Assembly: GCA_047627915.1 (NCBI GenBank)
Contig: JBLHTZ010000059.1
Location: forward strand, 1-13,661
DNA from: NORP294 sp047627915
GTDB taxonomy: Bacteria; Bacteroidota; Bacteroidia; Flavobacteriales_E; Vicingaceae
Direction: 5' to 3'
Length of the DNA: 13,661 nt
Shown here: one piece after another, positions 1 through 6,549 of the stretch
Layout of the letters: each line of letters opens with the position of its first letter
Numbering within the stretch: position 1 is the stretch's first letter
Position numbers and translations under genes: made by a program
Notes under the pieces: model-generated
Database searches by the model: none
Told to the model about the DNA's origin: nothing
The model's input: the letters and a program-made list of their open reading frames with translations, nothing else

Positions 1-2
1 TT

Positions 3-701
3 GAACGTTGGGTAATTCATTCAGTTGTTGTTTTCTCTGTGGTGATGACAACTGCGGTCATTTCAACTTACTTAGGTTACGATTCTGAAAAATACTGGTT
101 TACTAAAGATACTTTCCTACTTTGTGTCGTCGCCATTTTAACACTTGTAATAGGGCTATTATTCGCCTTTAGAAGGGACGAGTTAATGAAAGATGCGAAG
201 ATTGGAGCGATCGGTTATTTCGCTATTGTACTAGCTACAATTGGACTGCATTATTCATCCGCAGACAGTATCTTTTTAATTGAAACTGGATCTTTAAGAC
301 AATCATATGGATTCTTAATCGGAGCGGTGTTTAGTGGCGTTATTGGAACGGGCTTCTACCCTATTTTTGGAAATAGAGTTTGGTGCCGATTTGGTTGTCC
401 CATGGCTGCCATTATGGGAATGCAACAGCGTTTCTTTTCCAAATTCAGAATTACCACAAACGGCGGACAATGTATCTCTTGTGGAAACTGTTCTACTTAT
501 TGCGAAATGGGAATTGATGTTAAAGCATATGCTCAAAAAGGACAAAACATTGTAAGGTCCTCTTGCGTAGGTTGTGGTGTTTGTTCTGCTGTTTGCCCCA
601 GAGGAGTGCTGAAATTAGAGAATGGAGAAGATTCGGGAGATAGTAGATACGATTCTGACCCAATTACCTTTGGGAACGATGGAATAAAAGTCAATTTTTA
701 A
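3..701 (+). CDS. NapH/NosR-like membrane 4Fe-4S ferredoxin protein, 5' end outside window
   Basis: The reading frame is open to the left edge, so this is the C-terminal 232 residues of a longer protein. A GTG at 39 and an ATG at 45 lie inside a hydrophobic helix and are poor starts. Several membrane segments (about nt 20-75, 115-170, 210-255, 305-365) are followed by WCRFGCP (C-x3-CP), the signature of NapH/NosR/RdxA-type electron-transfer proteins. Two ferredoxin cluster motifs come next: CISCGNCSTYC at nt 471-503 and CVGCGVCSAVCP at nt 564-599. The first motif ends CE rather than the usual CP. By family knowledge such proteins pass electrons between the quinone pool and a periplasmic or cytoplasmic partner. 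The partner is not visible here, and the missing N-terminus could hold more redox or FMN-binding modules. The family call is firm; the exact role is unknown. The next gene starts 103 bases downstream. Confidence 0.8.
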   Translation, partial: ERWVIHSVVVFSVVMTTAVISTYLGYDSEKYWFTKDTFLLCVVAILTLVIGLLFAFRRDELMKDAKIGAIGYFAIVLATIGLHYSSADSIFLIETGSLRQSYGFLIGAVFSGVIGTGFYPIFGNRVWCRFGCPMAAIMGMQQRFFSKFRITTNGGQCISCGNCSTYCEMGIDVKAYAQKGQNIVRSSCVGCGVCSAVCPRGVLKLENGEDSGDSRYDSDPITFGNDGIKVNF

Positions 702-804
702 TACTTGAGTTTTTAATTGGTAAAAATTCATCTTGAAAAGACCGAACCATACAAGAAAGTGGAATCAAGCAGTCATTGAAGATTAAAAATTAAAAATTCT
801 GTAA

Positions 805-1491
805 TTGAACATAGTAGTAATCATTCCCGCTTTTAACGAGGAAAATGCCGTTGGAAAAGTAGTTTCCGAAATACCGAAGCAATTGGTTAGTGAAGTAATT
901 GTTGTGAACAATAACTCAACCGACCAAACTTCAAAGGCAGCTTCAGCAGAAGGTGCTACAGTGCTTTTTGAATCTACTAAAGGTTACGGAATGGCCTGTT
1001 TGAAAGGCATGGATTATGTCAAGAATGCAAGAAAAGAGCCGACCGATATAGTAGTTTTCTTAGATGCAGATTACTCGGACTACCCAGAGCAAATGATCAA
1101 AATGGTGAAACCCATTCAAGAAAATAAAGCAGATCTCGTCATTGGTTCTCGAGCGCTTGGGAAAAGAGAAGGCGGTTCTATGACAATACCACAGGTGTTT
1201 GGAAATTGGCTAGCAACTAGCTTAATGCATTTGTTTTACGGTCACAAATTCACTGATTTAGGACCTTTTAGAGCGATTCGTTATTCAAGCCTTTTGGAGT
1301 TAGAGATGCAAGATAAAACCTATGGATGGACTGTAGAAATGCAAGTAAAAGCACTAAAGCAGAAGTTAAGATGCCAAGAAATACCGGTCGATTATCGAAA
1401 TAGAATTGGATTTTCAAAAATCAGCGGTACAGTCAAAGGCACTATTCTAGCAGGCTACAAAATCATTACCACCATTTTTAAATACCTTTGA
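805..1491 (+). CDS. Family 2 glycosyltransferase, DPM1/polyprenyl-phosphate sugar synthase-like
   Basis: This 228-residue protein has a GT-A fold layout. The nucleotide-binding start IIPAFNEE is at residues 6-13, VVNNNSTDQT at 33-42, the metal-binding DAD at 87-89, VIGSRAL near 112-118, and a conserved GPFRAIRY block near 153. The pattern fits dolichyl- or polyprenyl-phosphate hexose synthases, which move a sugar from a nucleotide donor to a lipid phosphate on the cytoplasmic face. There is no large C-terminal membrane domain, only a weakly hydrophobic tail (GTILAGYKIITTIFKYL). The start is TTG: an in-frame TAA lies directly before it and no ATG occurs before the IIPAFNEE motif. Seventeen bases separate it from the next glycosyltransferase, suggesting one operon. 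Fold and class are sure; donor and acceptor are not determinable. Confidence 0.85.
   Translation: MNIVVIIPAFNEENAVGKVVSEIPKQLVSEVIVVNNNSTDQTSKAASAEGATVLFESTKGYGMACLKGMDYVKNARKEPTDIVVFLDADYSDYPEQMIKMVKPIQENKADLVIGSRALGKREGGSMTIPQVFGNWLATSLMHLFYGHKFTDLGPFRAIRYSSLLELEMQDKTYGWTVEMQVKALKQKLRCQEIPVDYRNRIGFSKISGTVKGTILAGYKIITTIFKYL
1483..1490 (+). promoter_or_regulatory. Candidate Bacteroidota -7 box TACCTTTG
   Basis: TACCTTTG matches the Bacteroidota -7 consensus TAnnTTTG and ends 17 bases before the ATG at 1508. It lies within the last codons of the preceding gene (Tyr-Leu-stop). I see no clear -33 TTTG at the right distance. A match this short is expected by chance several times in a window of this size, so the call is tentative; the same octamer sits at a similar distance before hemL. 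Confidence 0.3.
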
Positions 1492-1507
1492 CCTCTCTTA
1501 ATTTACA

Positions 1508-2989
1508 ATGGAACTGATCCCCATCCTCATTTACGGAATAGCACTGCTATTTATTTTTTGTTACAGCCTGATACAAATTCAGTTAGTAATAAAATACAAA
1601 CGTTATCAAAAGCAGCAAAAACTGCGTTTGGCGGAGCTTTCAGATGTACATTTTGAACCTTTCGTCACCGTTCAACTTCCACTTTTCAACGAAAAGTACG
1701 TGACCGAACGATTAATCGAATGCGTTGCAGCGCTTGACTACCCAAAAGACAAACTAGAAATTCAAGTGTTAGATGATTCTACAGATGAAACCGTAGAAAT
1801 TACAAAGGCAAAAGTTGAAGAAATTCAAAAATCAGGAATTGACATTATTTACCTTCACCGAACTGACCGAAGTGGTTACAAAGCCGGAGCATTAGCCGAA
1901 GGAACAAAAATTGCAAAAGGGGATTTCATTGCCATTTTTGATGCTGACTTTTTACCTGAAAAAGACTTTATAAAACGCATGGTTCAGCCTTTTCAAGATG
2001 AAAAAGTGGGAATGGTTCAAAGCCGATGGGAGCACATAAACGAACATTATTCGGTGCTTACCAAACTACAAGCTTTCGGTTTGGACGCTCACTTTTCAGT
2101 AGAGCAAGGTGGAAGAAACGCTGGACACCATTTCATCAACTTTAACGGAACAGCTGGTATTTGGCGAAAATCAGCCATTGCTGACGCCGGTGGATGGCAA
2201 TCTGATACATTAACGGAAGATTTAGACCTCAGCTACCGAGCTCAGTTAAAAGGTTGGAAATTTATTTTTCTAGAAGAAGTTGGCACCCCCGCAGAGTTGC
2301 CTGCAGTTATGAATGCACTCAAAACACAGCAATTTAGATGGAATAAAGGAGCAGCAGAGTGCGTTCGTAAAAACCTAGGCAAAGTTTTACGTTCTAAAGA
2401 CATCGGCTTCGGAACAAAAATGAATGCCATATTTCATCTAATGAACTCGGCTGTATTTATTTGCATTATTATTGTAGCACTACTCAGCATTCCCATGTTG
2501 AACATTAAAAATAACTTTGAAGAGTACAAAACACTCTTTTTAGTCGGTAGTGCTTTCTTAATTACGCTGCCCATTTTGGCCCTGTTTTATTGGACCTCCA
2601 TGTCTAGAAACTATGCATCGAAAAGCAAAGCATTTTTCCATTTTATTTTTCTATTTCCCATGTTTTTGGCTGTATCTATGGGACTTTCTTTACATAACGC
2701 TATGGCAGTTTTAGAAGGTTATATTGGTAAAAAATCGGCCTTTATTAGGACTCCAAAATTTAACCTGAGTAACGACAAAAGCAAGAACTGGGGCACTAAT
2801 GTGTACTTGAGAAGAAAGATTAACCCCATTACCATTTTAGAAGCATTATTTGCAGCTTATTTCTTTGGTGGAATTTTGTTAGGCTTCCATTACGAAGATT
2901 ACGGTCTTATGCCGTTTCACGTCATGTTGTTTTTGGGGTTTGGGTATGTTTCGTTTTATTCGATTAGTCATTCATTTAAAACGGAGTAG
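1508..2989 (+). CDS. Membrane processive glycosyltransferase, cellulose synthase (BcsA)-like GT2
   Basis: The protein has 493 residues. It begins with one membrane helix (about 4-27), followed by a cytoplasmic GT-A domain carrying the four processive-GT2 signatures: LDD at 88-90, FDADF at 144-148, TED at 236-238 and QQFRW at 274-278. Four to five further helices lie at about 308-332, 343-362, 375-398, 445-462 and 468-485. This is the layout of cellulose synthase, curdlan synthase and plant CslA glucomannan synthases. There is no PilZ domain, so no direct cyclic-di-GMP control is evident. It probably polymerises a hexose and extrudes the chain, or adds hexoses to a lipid, as ceramide-glucosyltransferase relatives do. 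It follows the small GT2 by 17 bases. The sugar and product cannot be read from sequence. Confidence 0.88.
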   Translation: MELIPILIYGIALLFIFCYSLIQIQLVIKYKRYQKQQKLRLAELSDVHFEPFVTVQLPLFNEKYVTERLIECVAALDYPKDKLEIQVLDDSTDETVEITKAKVEEIQKSGIDIIYLHRTDRSGYKAGALAEGTKIAKGDFIAIFDADFLPEKDFIKRMVQPFQDEKVGMVQSRWEHINEHYSVLTKLQAFGLDAHFSVEQGGRNAGHHFINFNGTAGIWRKSAIADAGGWQSDTLTEDLDLSYRAQLKGWKFIFLEEVGTPAELPAVMNALKTQQFRWNKGAAECVRKNLGKVLRSKDIGFGTKMNAIFHLMNSAVFICIIIVALLSIPMLNIKNNFEEYKTLFLVGSAFLITLPILALFYWTSMSRNYASKSKAFFHFIFLFPMFLAVSMGLSLHNAMAVLEGYIGKKSAFIRTPKFNLSNDKSKNWGTNVYLRRKINPITILEALFAAYFFGGILLGFHYEDYGLMPFHVMLFLGFGYVSFYSISHSFKTE

Positions 2990-3004
2990 TTTTCAATAAC
3001 AGCA

Positions 3005-3043
3005 GAGTTGTCATATTGAGCGATAGTCGAAATACTGCAACTC
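3005..3043 (+). repeat. Degenerate hairpin repeat, GAGCG..AGTCGA loop family
   Basis: The arms gagttgtcatatt (3005-3017) and aatactgcaactc (3031-3043) pair at 10 of 13 positions, with a three-base mismatch in the middle. The loop gagcgatagtcga (3018-3030) matches the loop of the two hairpins between hemL and hemE read on the opposite strand, with one extra base. Two shorter fragments resembling the loop end (tgtcgaaatca, tgtcgaaac) follow at 3045-3063. It lies 15 bases after the preceding stop codon. It is a weaker copy than the two at 8842-8927. Confidence 0.55.
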
Positions 3044-3090
3044 TTGTCGAAATCATGTCGAAACAAATTCCCCCTTACAATTTATAAGAA

Positions 3091-3147
3091 CTGAATCAAG
3101 GGATATGTTCTAAAAAGCGTTTGAATTCAAAGAAATCAGATTGCTTC
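3091..3147 (+). repeat. Imperfect direct repeat, copy 1
   Basis: This segment aligns to 3339-3394 with a 248-base offset and one indel. The blocks tcaaggga, gttct, cgtttgaattcaaa and cagatt are shared. Most differences are single substitutions, so this is an old duplication. The conserved block around GAATTC is the best preserved part. Confidence 0.6.
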
Positions 3148-3206
3148 GTACCTAACACCGACAATTATTGTGTTTTTGTATTTTCATTTTTTGCCCGCCA
3201 AAAAAC

Positions 3207-3221
3207 GAAACAAAAAAGCTC
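3207..3221 (+). repeat. Left arm of a 15-base inverted repeat
   Basis: gaaacaaaaaagctc here is the exact reverse complement of 3657-3671. The flanks outside the exact block are also loosely related (A/T-rich, with a CTTT..TTTTTG-like pattern). The arms enclose about 435 bases that include direct-repeat copy 2 and the nested fold at 3532-3651. This could mark the ends of a decayed element, but the block is low-complexity. Confidence 0.4.
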
Positions 3222-3268
3222 GTCCTCTGATTCCTTGTTTTAACAATTTTCGAAAAGTCCAACCTCAG

Positions 3269-3305
3269 TTGGGTGATCTCCAATCAAAGACTTGGAGCTT
3301 CCCAA
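3269..3305 (+). repeat. Strong intergenic hairpin
   Basis: ttgggtgatctccaa (3269-3283) pairs with ttggagcttcccaa (3292-3305). An outer 5-bp stem ttggg/cccaa and an inner 6-bp stem ctccaa/ttggag are separated by a 4/3 internal loop, with an 8-base terminal loop. No T-run follows, so it is not a standard terminator. It lies between the two direct-repeat copies and may be the structured core of that element. Confidence 0.55.
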
Positions 3306-3338
3306 TTTCGCTAAGACCTATCTTCAATCTTGTAAAAA

Positions 3339-3394
3339 CAGATTCAAGGGACACGTTCTGAAAACCGTTTGAATTCAAAAACACAGATTACTTT
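3339..3394 (+). repeat. Imperfect direct repeat, copy 2
   Basis: This is the second copy of the repeat at 3091-3147. A further short match to its front part (tcaagggac) occurs at 3481-3489, but that stretch is too short to count as a third copy. Confidence 0.6.
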
Positions 3395-3531
3395 CGATCT
3401 TCCTTTCACTGCGAACCGATAAGCGTAACTCGCAATTAAGGTTTTACTGAGGTTTTAATTCGATTTACCTTCAATATTTTTCAAGGGACCACTCGATAAT
3501 TTATACGATTCATTACGATGATTATGACTTT

Positions 3532-3651
3532 GGAATAATAATTAAAGAAATTCGAAGTAATAATTTAGTAAAACCAGATAGTTCCATATCTTCGATTGGA
3601 AATCATCCGGCTGCACTTAATTATTAAAAGAAGTGAAATAATTATTATTCC
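3532..3651. repeat. Nested inverted-repeat element, possible folded RNA or MITE remnant
   Basis: Perfect 13-base arms ggaataataatta (3532-3544) and taattattattcc (3639-3651) enclose 94 bases. Inside, a compact hairpin runs over 3577-3604: ttcca (3582-3586) pairs with tggaa (3597-3601), atc (3588-3590) with gat (3594-3596) around loop ttc, and gat/atc extends the base. A second AT-rich pairing is possible between 3558-3567 and about 3617-3626. The element ends about 100 bases before the downstream ATG. It may be a small mobile-element remnant or a structured RNA; the A/T-rich outer arms make chance a real alternative. Confidence 0.4.
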
Positions 3652-3656
3652 AGCCT

Positions 3657-3671
3657 GAGCTTTTTTGTTTC
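3657..3671 (-). repeat. Right arm of the 15-base inverted repeat
   Basis: gagcttttttgtttc is the exact reverse complement of 3207-3221. It abuts the nested element ending at 3651. Confidence 0.4.
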
Positions 3672-3753
3672 TTTTGTTCATCAAAAAGAAAGATTTAGAA
3701 AACTAACCATAATCATAATAAATACTAGAAAATCACATTTCAAATCATTTTCA

Positions 3754-5097
3754 ATGCAGTTCAATAGCACCATTTTTAGTAAAACCACATTCGCCCTAAG
3801 TGTTGCAGTGGCCTGCTTTATTTATATCGGCTATGAACTTAATCGAGAGAACTTTTACGCGTTACTGGGATGTTTTAGCATTTTATTTTCTGCTTATTAC
3901 TTTTTAGTAAAAAATGCCAAAGCCGAATCCTTAAATCAGCTTTTGGTCATCGCTGCGCTTTTCAGGCTTTTCTTCCTCTTCTCTATCCCAAGCCTTTCCG
4001 ACGATTATTTTCGCTTCATATGGGACGGGCAACTGCTAGCAAACGGCATCAACCCTTTCGATTATTTGCCTACCGAAGTCACCATAGACTTCCCAAATAA
4101 AGCCGGACTGTTGGCAGGCATGAACAGCCCCAATTACTACACCGTTTACCCTCCCATTGCTCAAACAATATATTTTTTGAGTGCTTGGCTTTCGCCCAAC
4201 TCGATTTTTGGAAGCATCCTCGTGATGCGCAGCATTATCATCGCAGCAGAAATCGGAATCTTAATTCTACTTCCTAAACTACTCCGGCTGACCCACATGA
4301 ACCCAGTAAACGGCCTCTGGTATGCCTTAAATCCATTGGTGATTATAGAGCTAACAGGGAACTTGCACTTCGAAGGAATTGTGCTTTTCTTTTTTCTATT
4401 GGCGGTTTATTTGTTAGCGCTTAACAAAGAAAAATTGAGCGCCATTGCTTGGGCCTTCGCTGCAGCCACTAAGTTAATTCCCATTTTCTTTTTGCCTATC
4501 ATTTTAAGAAAATTGAACGTTAAAAAGTCCACCGTTTTTTACCTCATTTTTGGAGTAACCTTCATCGCCCTTTGGATTCCTTTTTACAACTCAACACTAC
4601 TCCCTCACTTTCTAGAAAGCGTGAGCTTGTATTCCAAAACCTTTGAGTTTAACGCCAGTGTGTATTACCTAGTTCGCGCAATTGGCTACCAGGTAACGGA
4701 CTACAACATCATACAAACCGCAGGGCCTTGGTTGGCACGAATAGCCTATGTTGGTATTTTAGTGCTCCTTCTTAAAAAGAAAATCATCTCTTGGCAAGGA
4801 TTTTTTACTGCCTTATTGTTTGCCCTAAGTTGGTATTATTTACTAGCGCTTATTGTTCACCCATGGTACAGCATAACCCTTGTTTTTCTTGCTGTTTTTA
4901 CTCGTTTTCGTTTTCCTATGGTTTGGTCATTTTTAGCTGTTTTCTCCTATTGGGCCTATTCTAATCCAGCCTTTCAAGAGAACTTTTCGCTGATTGGTAT
5001 AGAGTATACAGTTGTGATTGCTCTTTTGGGGTGGGAGGTTTTCGGCAGCAAATCAAAAAACTCAATTTCAGTTTCTCAAAAATCTAACTATCTTTAA
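3754..5097 (+). CDS. Polytopic GT-C/GT87-like (DUF2029-type) glycosyltransferase
   Basis: This 447-residue protein is mostly hydrophobic, with about ten or eleven predicted membrane helices. The conserved block SDDYFRFIWDG at residues 82-92, continuing with ANGINPF and then YYTVYPPIAQ near 128-137, is typical of GT-C fold mannosyltransferases and Bacteroidota DUF2029/GT87 relatives. The acidic pair Asp83-Asp84 sits in the first large outside loop, where GT-C enzymes place their catalytic acidic residues. Family knowledge says such enzymes use polyprenyl-phosphate sugars and act on the periplasmic side. The DPM1-like gene upstream could supply that donor, which is an inference. The ATG start leads directly into the first helix region. 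It appears to head a tight operon with the two small genes downstream. Acceptor and sugar are unknown. Confidence 0.75.
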   Translation: MQFNSTIFSKTTFALSVAVACFIYIGYELNRENFYALLGCFSILFSAYYFLVKNAKAESLNQLLVIAALFRLFFLFSIPSLSDDYFRFIWDGQLLANGINPFDYLPTEVTIDFPNKAGLLAGMNSPNYYTVYPPIAQTIYFLSAWLSPNSIFGSILVMRSIIIAAEIGILILLPKLLRLTHMNPVNGLWYALNPLVIIELTGNLHFEGIVLFFFLLAVYLLALNKEKLSAIAWAFAAATKLIPIFFLPIILRKLNVKKSTVFYLIFGVTFIALWIPFYNSTLLPHFLESVSLYSKTFEFNASVYYLVRAIGYQVTDYNIIQTAGPWLARIAYVGILVLLLKKKIISWQGFFTALLFALSWYYLLALIVHPWYSITLVFLAVFTRFRFPMVWSFLAVFSYWAYSNPAFQENFSLIGIEYTVVIALLGWEVFGSKSKNSISVSQKSNYL

Positions 5098-5100
5098 CCC

Positions 5101-5298
5101 ATGACAATCGGTAAATTACTATCTACGCTAGGGATAATTCTCATTATTTATGGGGTTATTAGTGGAATTAATTTTTACATGAAATTTGACGACATGGGCA
5201 GAAGCTCAGACTTTTCTTACTCCCTAAACATTGGAAAAATAATTGCCGGTGCACTGTTGGTATACTTTGGCAACAAAATGAAGGCGAAAGAAGCTTGA
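5101..5298 (+). CDS. Small two-helix membrane protein, unknown function
   Basis: This protein has 65 residues. One hydrophobic helix spans about residues 4-26 and a second about 43-58. They are joined by a polar loop containing KFDDMGRSSD, and the protein ends in a basic tail (NKMKAKEA). I do not recognise the family. It starts 3 bases after the upstream stop codon, and its own stop overlaps the next start in TTGA, so it is very probably translated as part of the same transcript. The tight packing supports a real gene despite its size. It might be an accessory subunit of the GT-C enzyme, but nothing in the sequence proves that. Confidence 0.65.
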   Translation: MTIGKLLSTLGIILIIYGVISGINFYMKFDDMGRSSDFSYSLNIGKIIAGALLVYFGNKMKAKEA

Positions 5299-5502
5299 AA
5301 ATTTTAGTAACATCGGTTCTGCTTGTTTTGCTGCTTTTCTCTTGCAAAGAAACAGATGACGGCGCCAATAGAGATTCTTGTTATGACGCATCTATTGTTT
5401 ACAATAATCCCTGTGTTCAAGACTGCCCAGGTATGACAGGGTGATGGTAAATTCTATTGTAATGAGTGTATTGCAGCAAGTGCAGAGATCCGTTCGAAAT
5501 AA
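5295..5502 (+). pseudogene. Kazal-like Cys-rich small lipoprotein, frame broken by apparent 2-base loss
   Basis: A TTG start at 5295 overlaps the previous stop (TTGA). The first 49 codons give a lipoprotein signal (MKILVTSVLLVLLLFSC, lipid-attachment Cys17), an acidic linker, then a Cys-rich stretch ending CVQDCPGMTG at a TGA (5442-5444). From 5443 a different frame continues the same domain as DGKFYCNECIAASAEIRSK and ends at TAA 5500-5502. Adding two bases (reading GGTGTGATG instead of GGTGATG) would restore TG-C-DGKFYCNEC, which resembles the C-x-DGxxYxNxC core of Kazal-type inhibitor domains found in short Bacteroidota lipoproteins. The loss of one GT unit fits slippage, or a sequencing error. 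If intact it would be an outer-membrane-anchored protein of about 69 residues that may inhibit proteases. The Kazal assignment is moderate; the frame break is directly seen. Confidence 0.6.
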
Positions 5503-5613
5503 GTTTTAAAAATCAATTCTAAGTTTGACATTTACATCCTGAGCGGAAGCAAACAATTCGCTTCATTTTTCTGTTTGGGTTTTTGTAATTTCAATTTTCC
5601 TATCTTAACATTC

Positions 5614-6549
5614 ATGGATCAACTAACCCATTGCCCTGCTTGCAATTCTAATGCTTTTGCCTCCTTTATTACCACATCGGCGCAAATGCATACTAGCAAA
5701 GAGTCGTTTAACTTCGATCAATGCAACAATTGTCAATTGGTGTTCTTAAATCCAAGAGTTCCACTAGATAAACTAAAAAATTACTACACCGCTCACTACT
5801 TGCCGTATAGAGGATCAGAAGCTTGGGGGAAATACGAGTACTTTGTAAAAGATAGTCAACAAAGATTAGATTTAAAACGGGTAGAACGCGTAAAAGAATG
5901 GCATAAAACAACTGCCGACTCCTTGGTACTTGATGTTGGCTGCGGAAAACCGACTTTTTTAAAAGCCTGTAAAACGGAGCTAAAATGCACTACCATAGGC
6001 ATCGATTTTAGTGATGAAGGTTGGAGAAATTCAACTGAAAATTATAAAGAATTAGATATACAAGTAGCTGAAATAAAAGACTTACCATTGGATTTACACC
6101 CAGATGTAATTACCATGTGGCATTACTTGGAGCACGATTATACTCCGCAGGAGAATTTAAGATCTCTGAAGTCCATTTCTAAACCTTCTACCACGCTAAT
6201 TATAGAAATTCCCAACTTAGATTCTAGCAGTAGAAAAGAATTTGGAGCAGATTGGGCCGGTTGGCACACTCCTCGTCACACCTCTTTATTTTCTCCAAGC
6301 AATGTGGAACTCTTGCTCAACAACAGTGGCTGGAAGGTTTCCAAAATACTGACCTACGGCACCATGGACCCTTACCTGTTGTACTGGATGAGCAGAATGG
6401 GACAAAAAGGAATTGCTTGGGACAAAAACATGGAAGATGAATTTTGGGCCTTTACCCGAGGAATGATCTGCTTTTTGCCAAAAAAATGGAATCAAAAGAA
6501 CACCTCTTTAGGCATTATGACGGTTATTGCCACACCTATTCCAGAATAA
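5614..6549 (+). CDS. Zinc-ribbon class I SAM-dependent methyltransferase
   Basis: The protein has 311 residues from the ATG at 5614. A TTG 39 bases further upstream is open, but it would add a Phe-rich leader unlike the family. The N-terminus carries two CxxC pairs (C7/C10 and C37/C40) of a zinc ribbon, then LNPR. The SAM-binding motif I is LVLDVGCGKP at 104-113, where the third glycine of the usual GxGxG is replaced by proline. A later stretch, WHYLEHDYTP, matches the post-I region of Methyltransf_23-type enzymes, and the C-terminal part contains a WHTPRH motif. Such proteins are common near glycan and lipid synthesis genes, and their substrates are mostly unknown. It lies 111 bases after the broken lipoprotein and ends exactly against a gene on the other strand. 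Confidence 0.85.
   Translation: MDQLTHCPACNSNAFASFITTSAQMHTSKESFNFDQCNNCQLVFLNPRVPLDKLKNYYTAHYLPYRGSEAWGKYEYFVKDSQQRLDLKRVERVKEWHKTTADSLVLDVGCGKPTFLKACKTELKCTTIGIDFSDEGWRNSTENYKELDIQVAEIKDLPLDLHPDVITMWHYLEHDYTPQENLRSLKSISKPSTTLIIEIPNLDSSSRKEFGADWAGWHTPRHTSLFSPSNVELLLNNSGWKVSKILTYGTMDPYLLYWMSRMGQKGIAWDKNMEDEFWAFTRGMICFLPKKWNQKNTSLGIMTVIATPIPE

Larger units (their letters stand above)
2990..3753. other. 764-base non-coding gap rich in degenerate repeats
   Basis: No credible gene is present. The longest open frame (63 codons at 3170-3361) is Lys/Phe-rich, lies over repeat sequence and has no recognisable domain. The gap holds, in order, a degenerate hairpin repeat (3005-3043), copy 1 of a ~57-base direct repeat (3091-3147), one arm of a 15-base inverted repeat (3207-3221), a strong hairpin (3269-3305), copy 2 of the direct repeat (3339-3394), a nested inverted repeat (3532-3651) and the second arm of the 15-base inverted repeat (3657-3671). 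It looks like layered remnants of small non-autonomous elements. I see no clear TAnnTTTG promoter for the downstream gene. Confidence 0.6.

Noticed and set aside
805..1491. GT2 as an arsenosugar-type (TIGR04283) glycosyltransferase
   Set aside because: The N-terminal and mid motifs fit the DPM1-like group better, and no arsenosugar genes (arsM, radical SAM arsS) are nearby.
3170..3361. 63-codon open frame in the intergenic gap
   Set aside because: Lys/Phe-rich, overlaps repeats and a hairpin, and has no domain or upstream signal. It looks like an accidental frame in A/T-rich repeat DNA.
3481..3489. Third copy of the direct repeat (tcaagggac)
   Set aside because: Only about 9 bases match, which is within chance for this window.
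2990..3753. Repeat-rich gap as a CRISPR array
   Set aside because: Only two diverged copies with a spacer near 190 bases and no regular unit; no cas genes in the window.
5525..5566. Fourth copy of the GAGCG hairpin repeat (catcctgagcggaagc)
   Set aside because: The loop-like part matches over about 8 bases and the stem does not pair well; kept only as a possible fragment.
5575..5613. TTG start extending the methyltransferase by 13 residues
   Set aside because: The added leader is Phe-rich and unlike family members, which begin shortly before the CPxC zinc-ribbon motif; the ATG at 5614 fits better.
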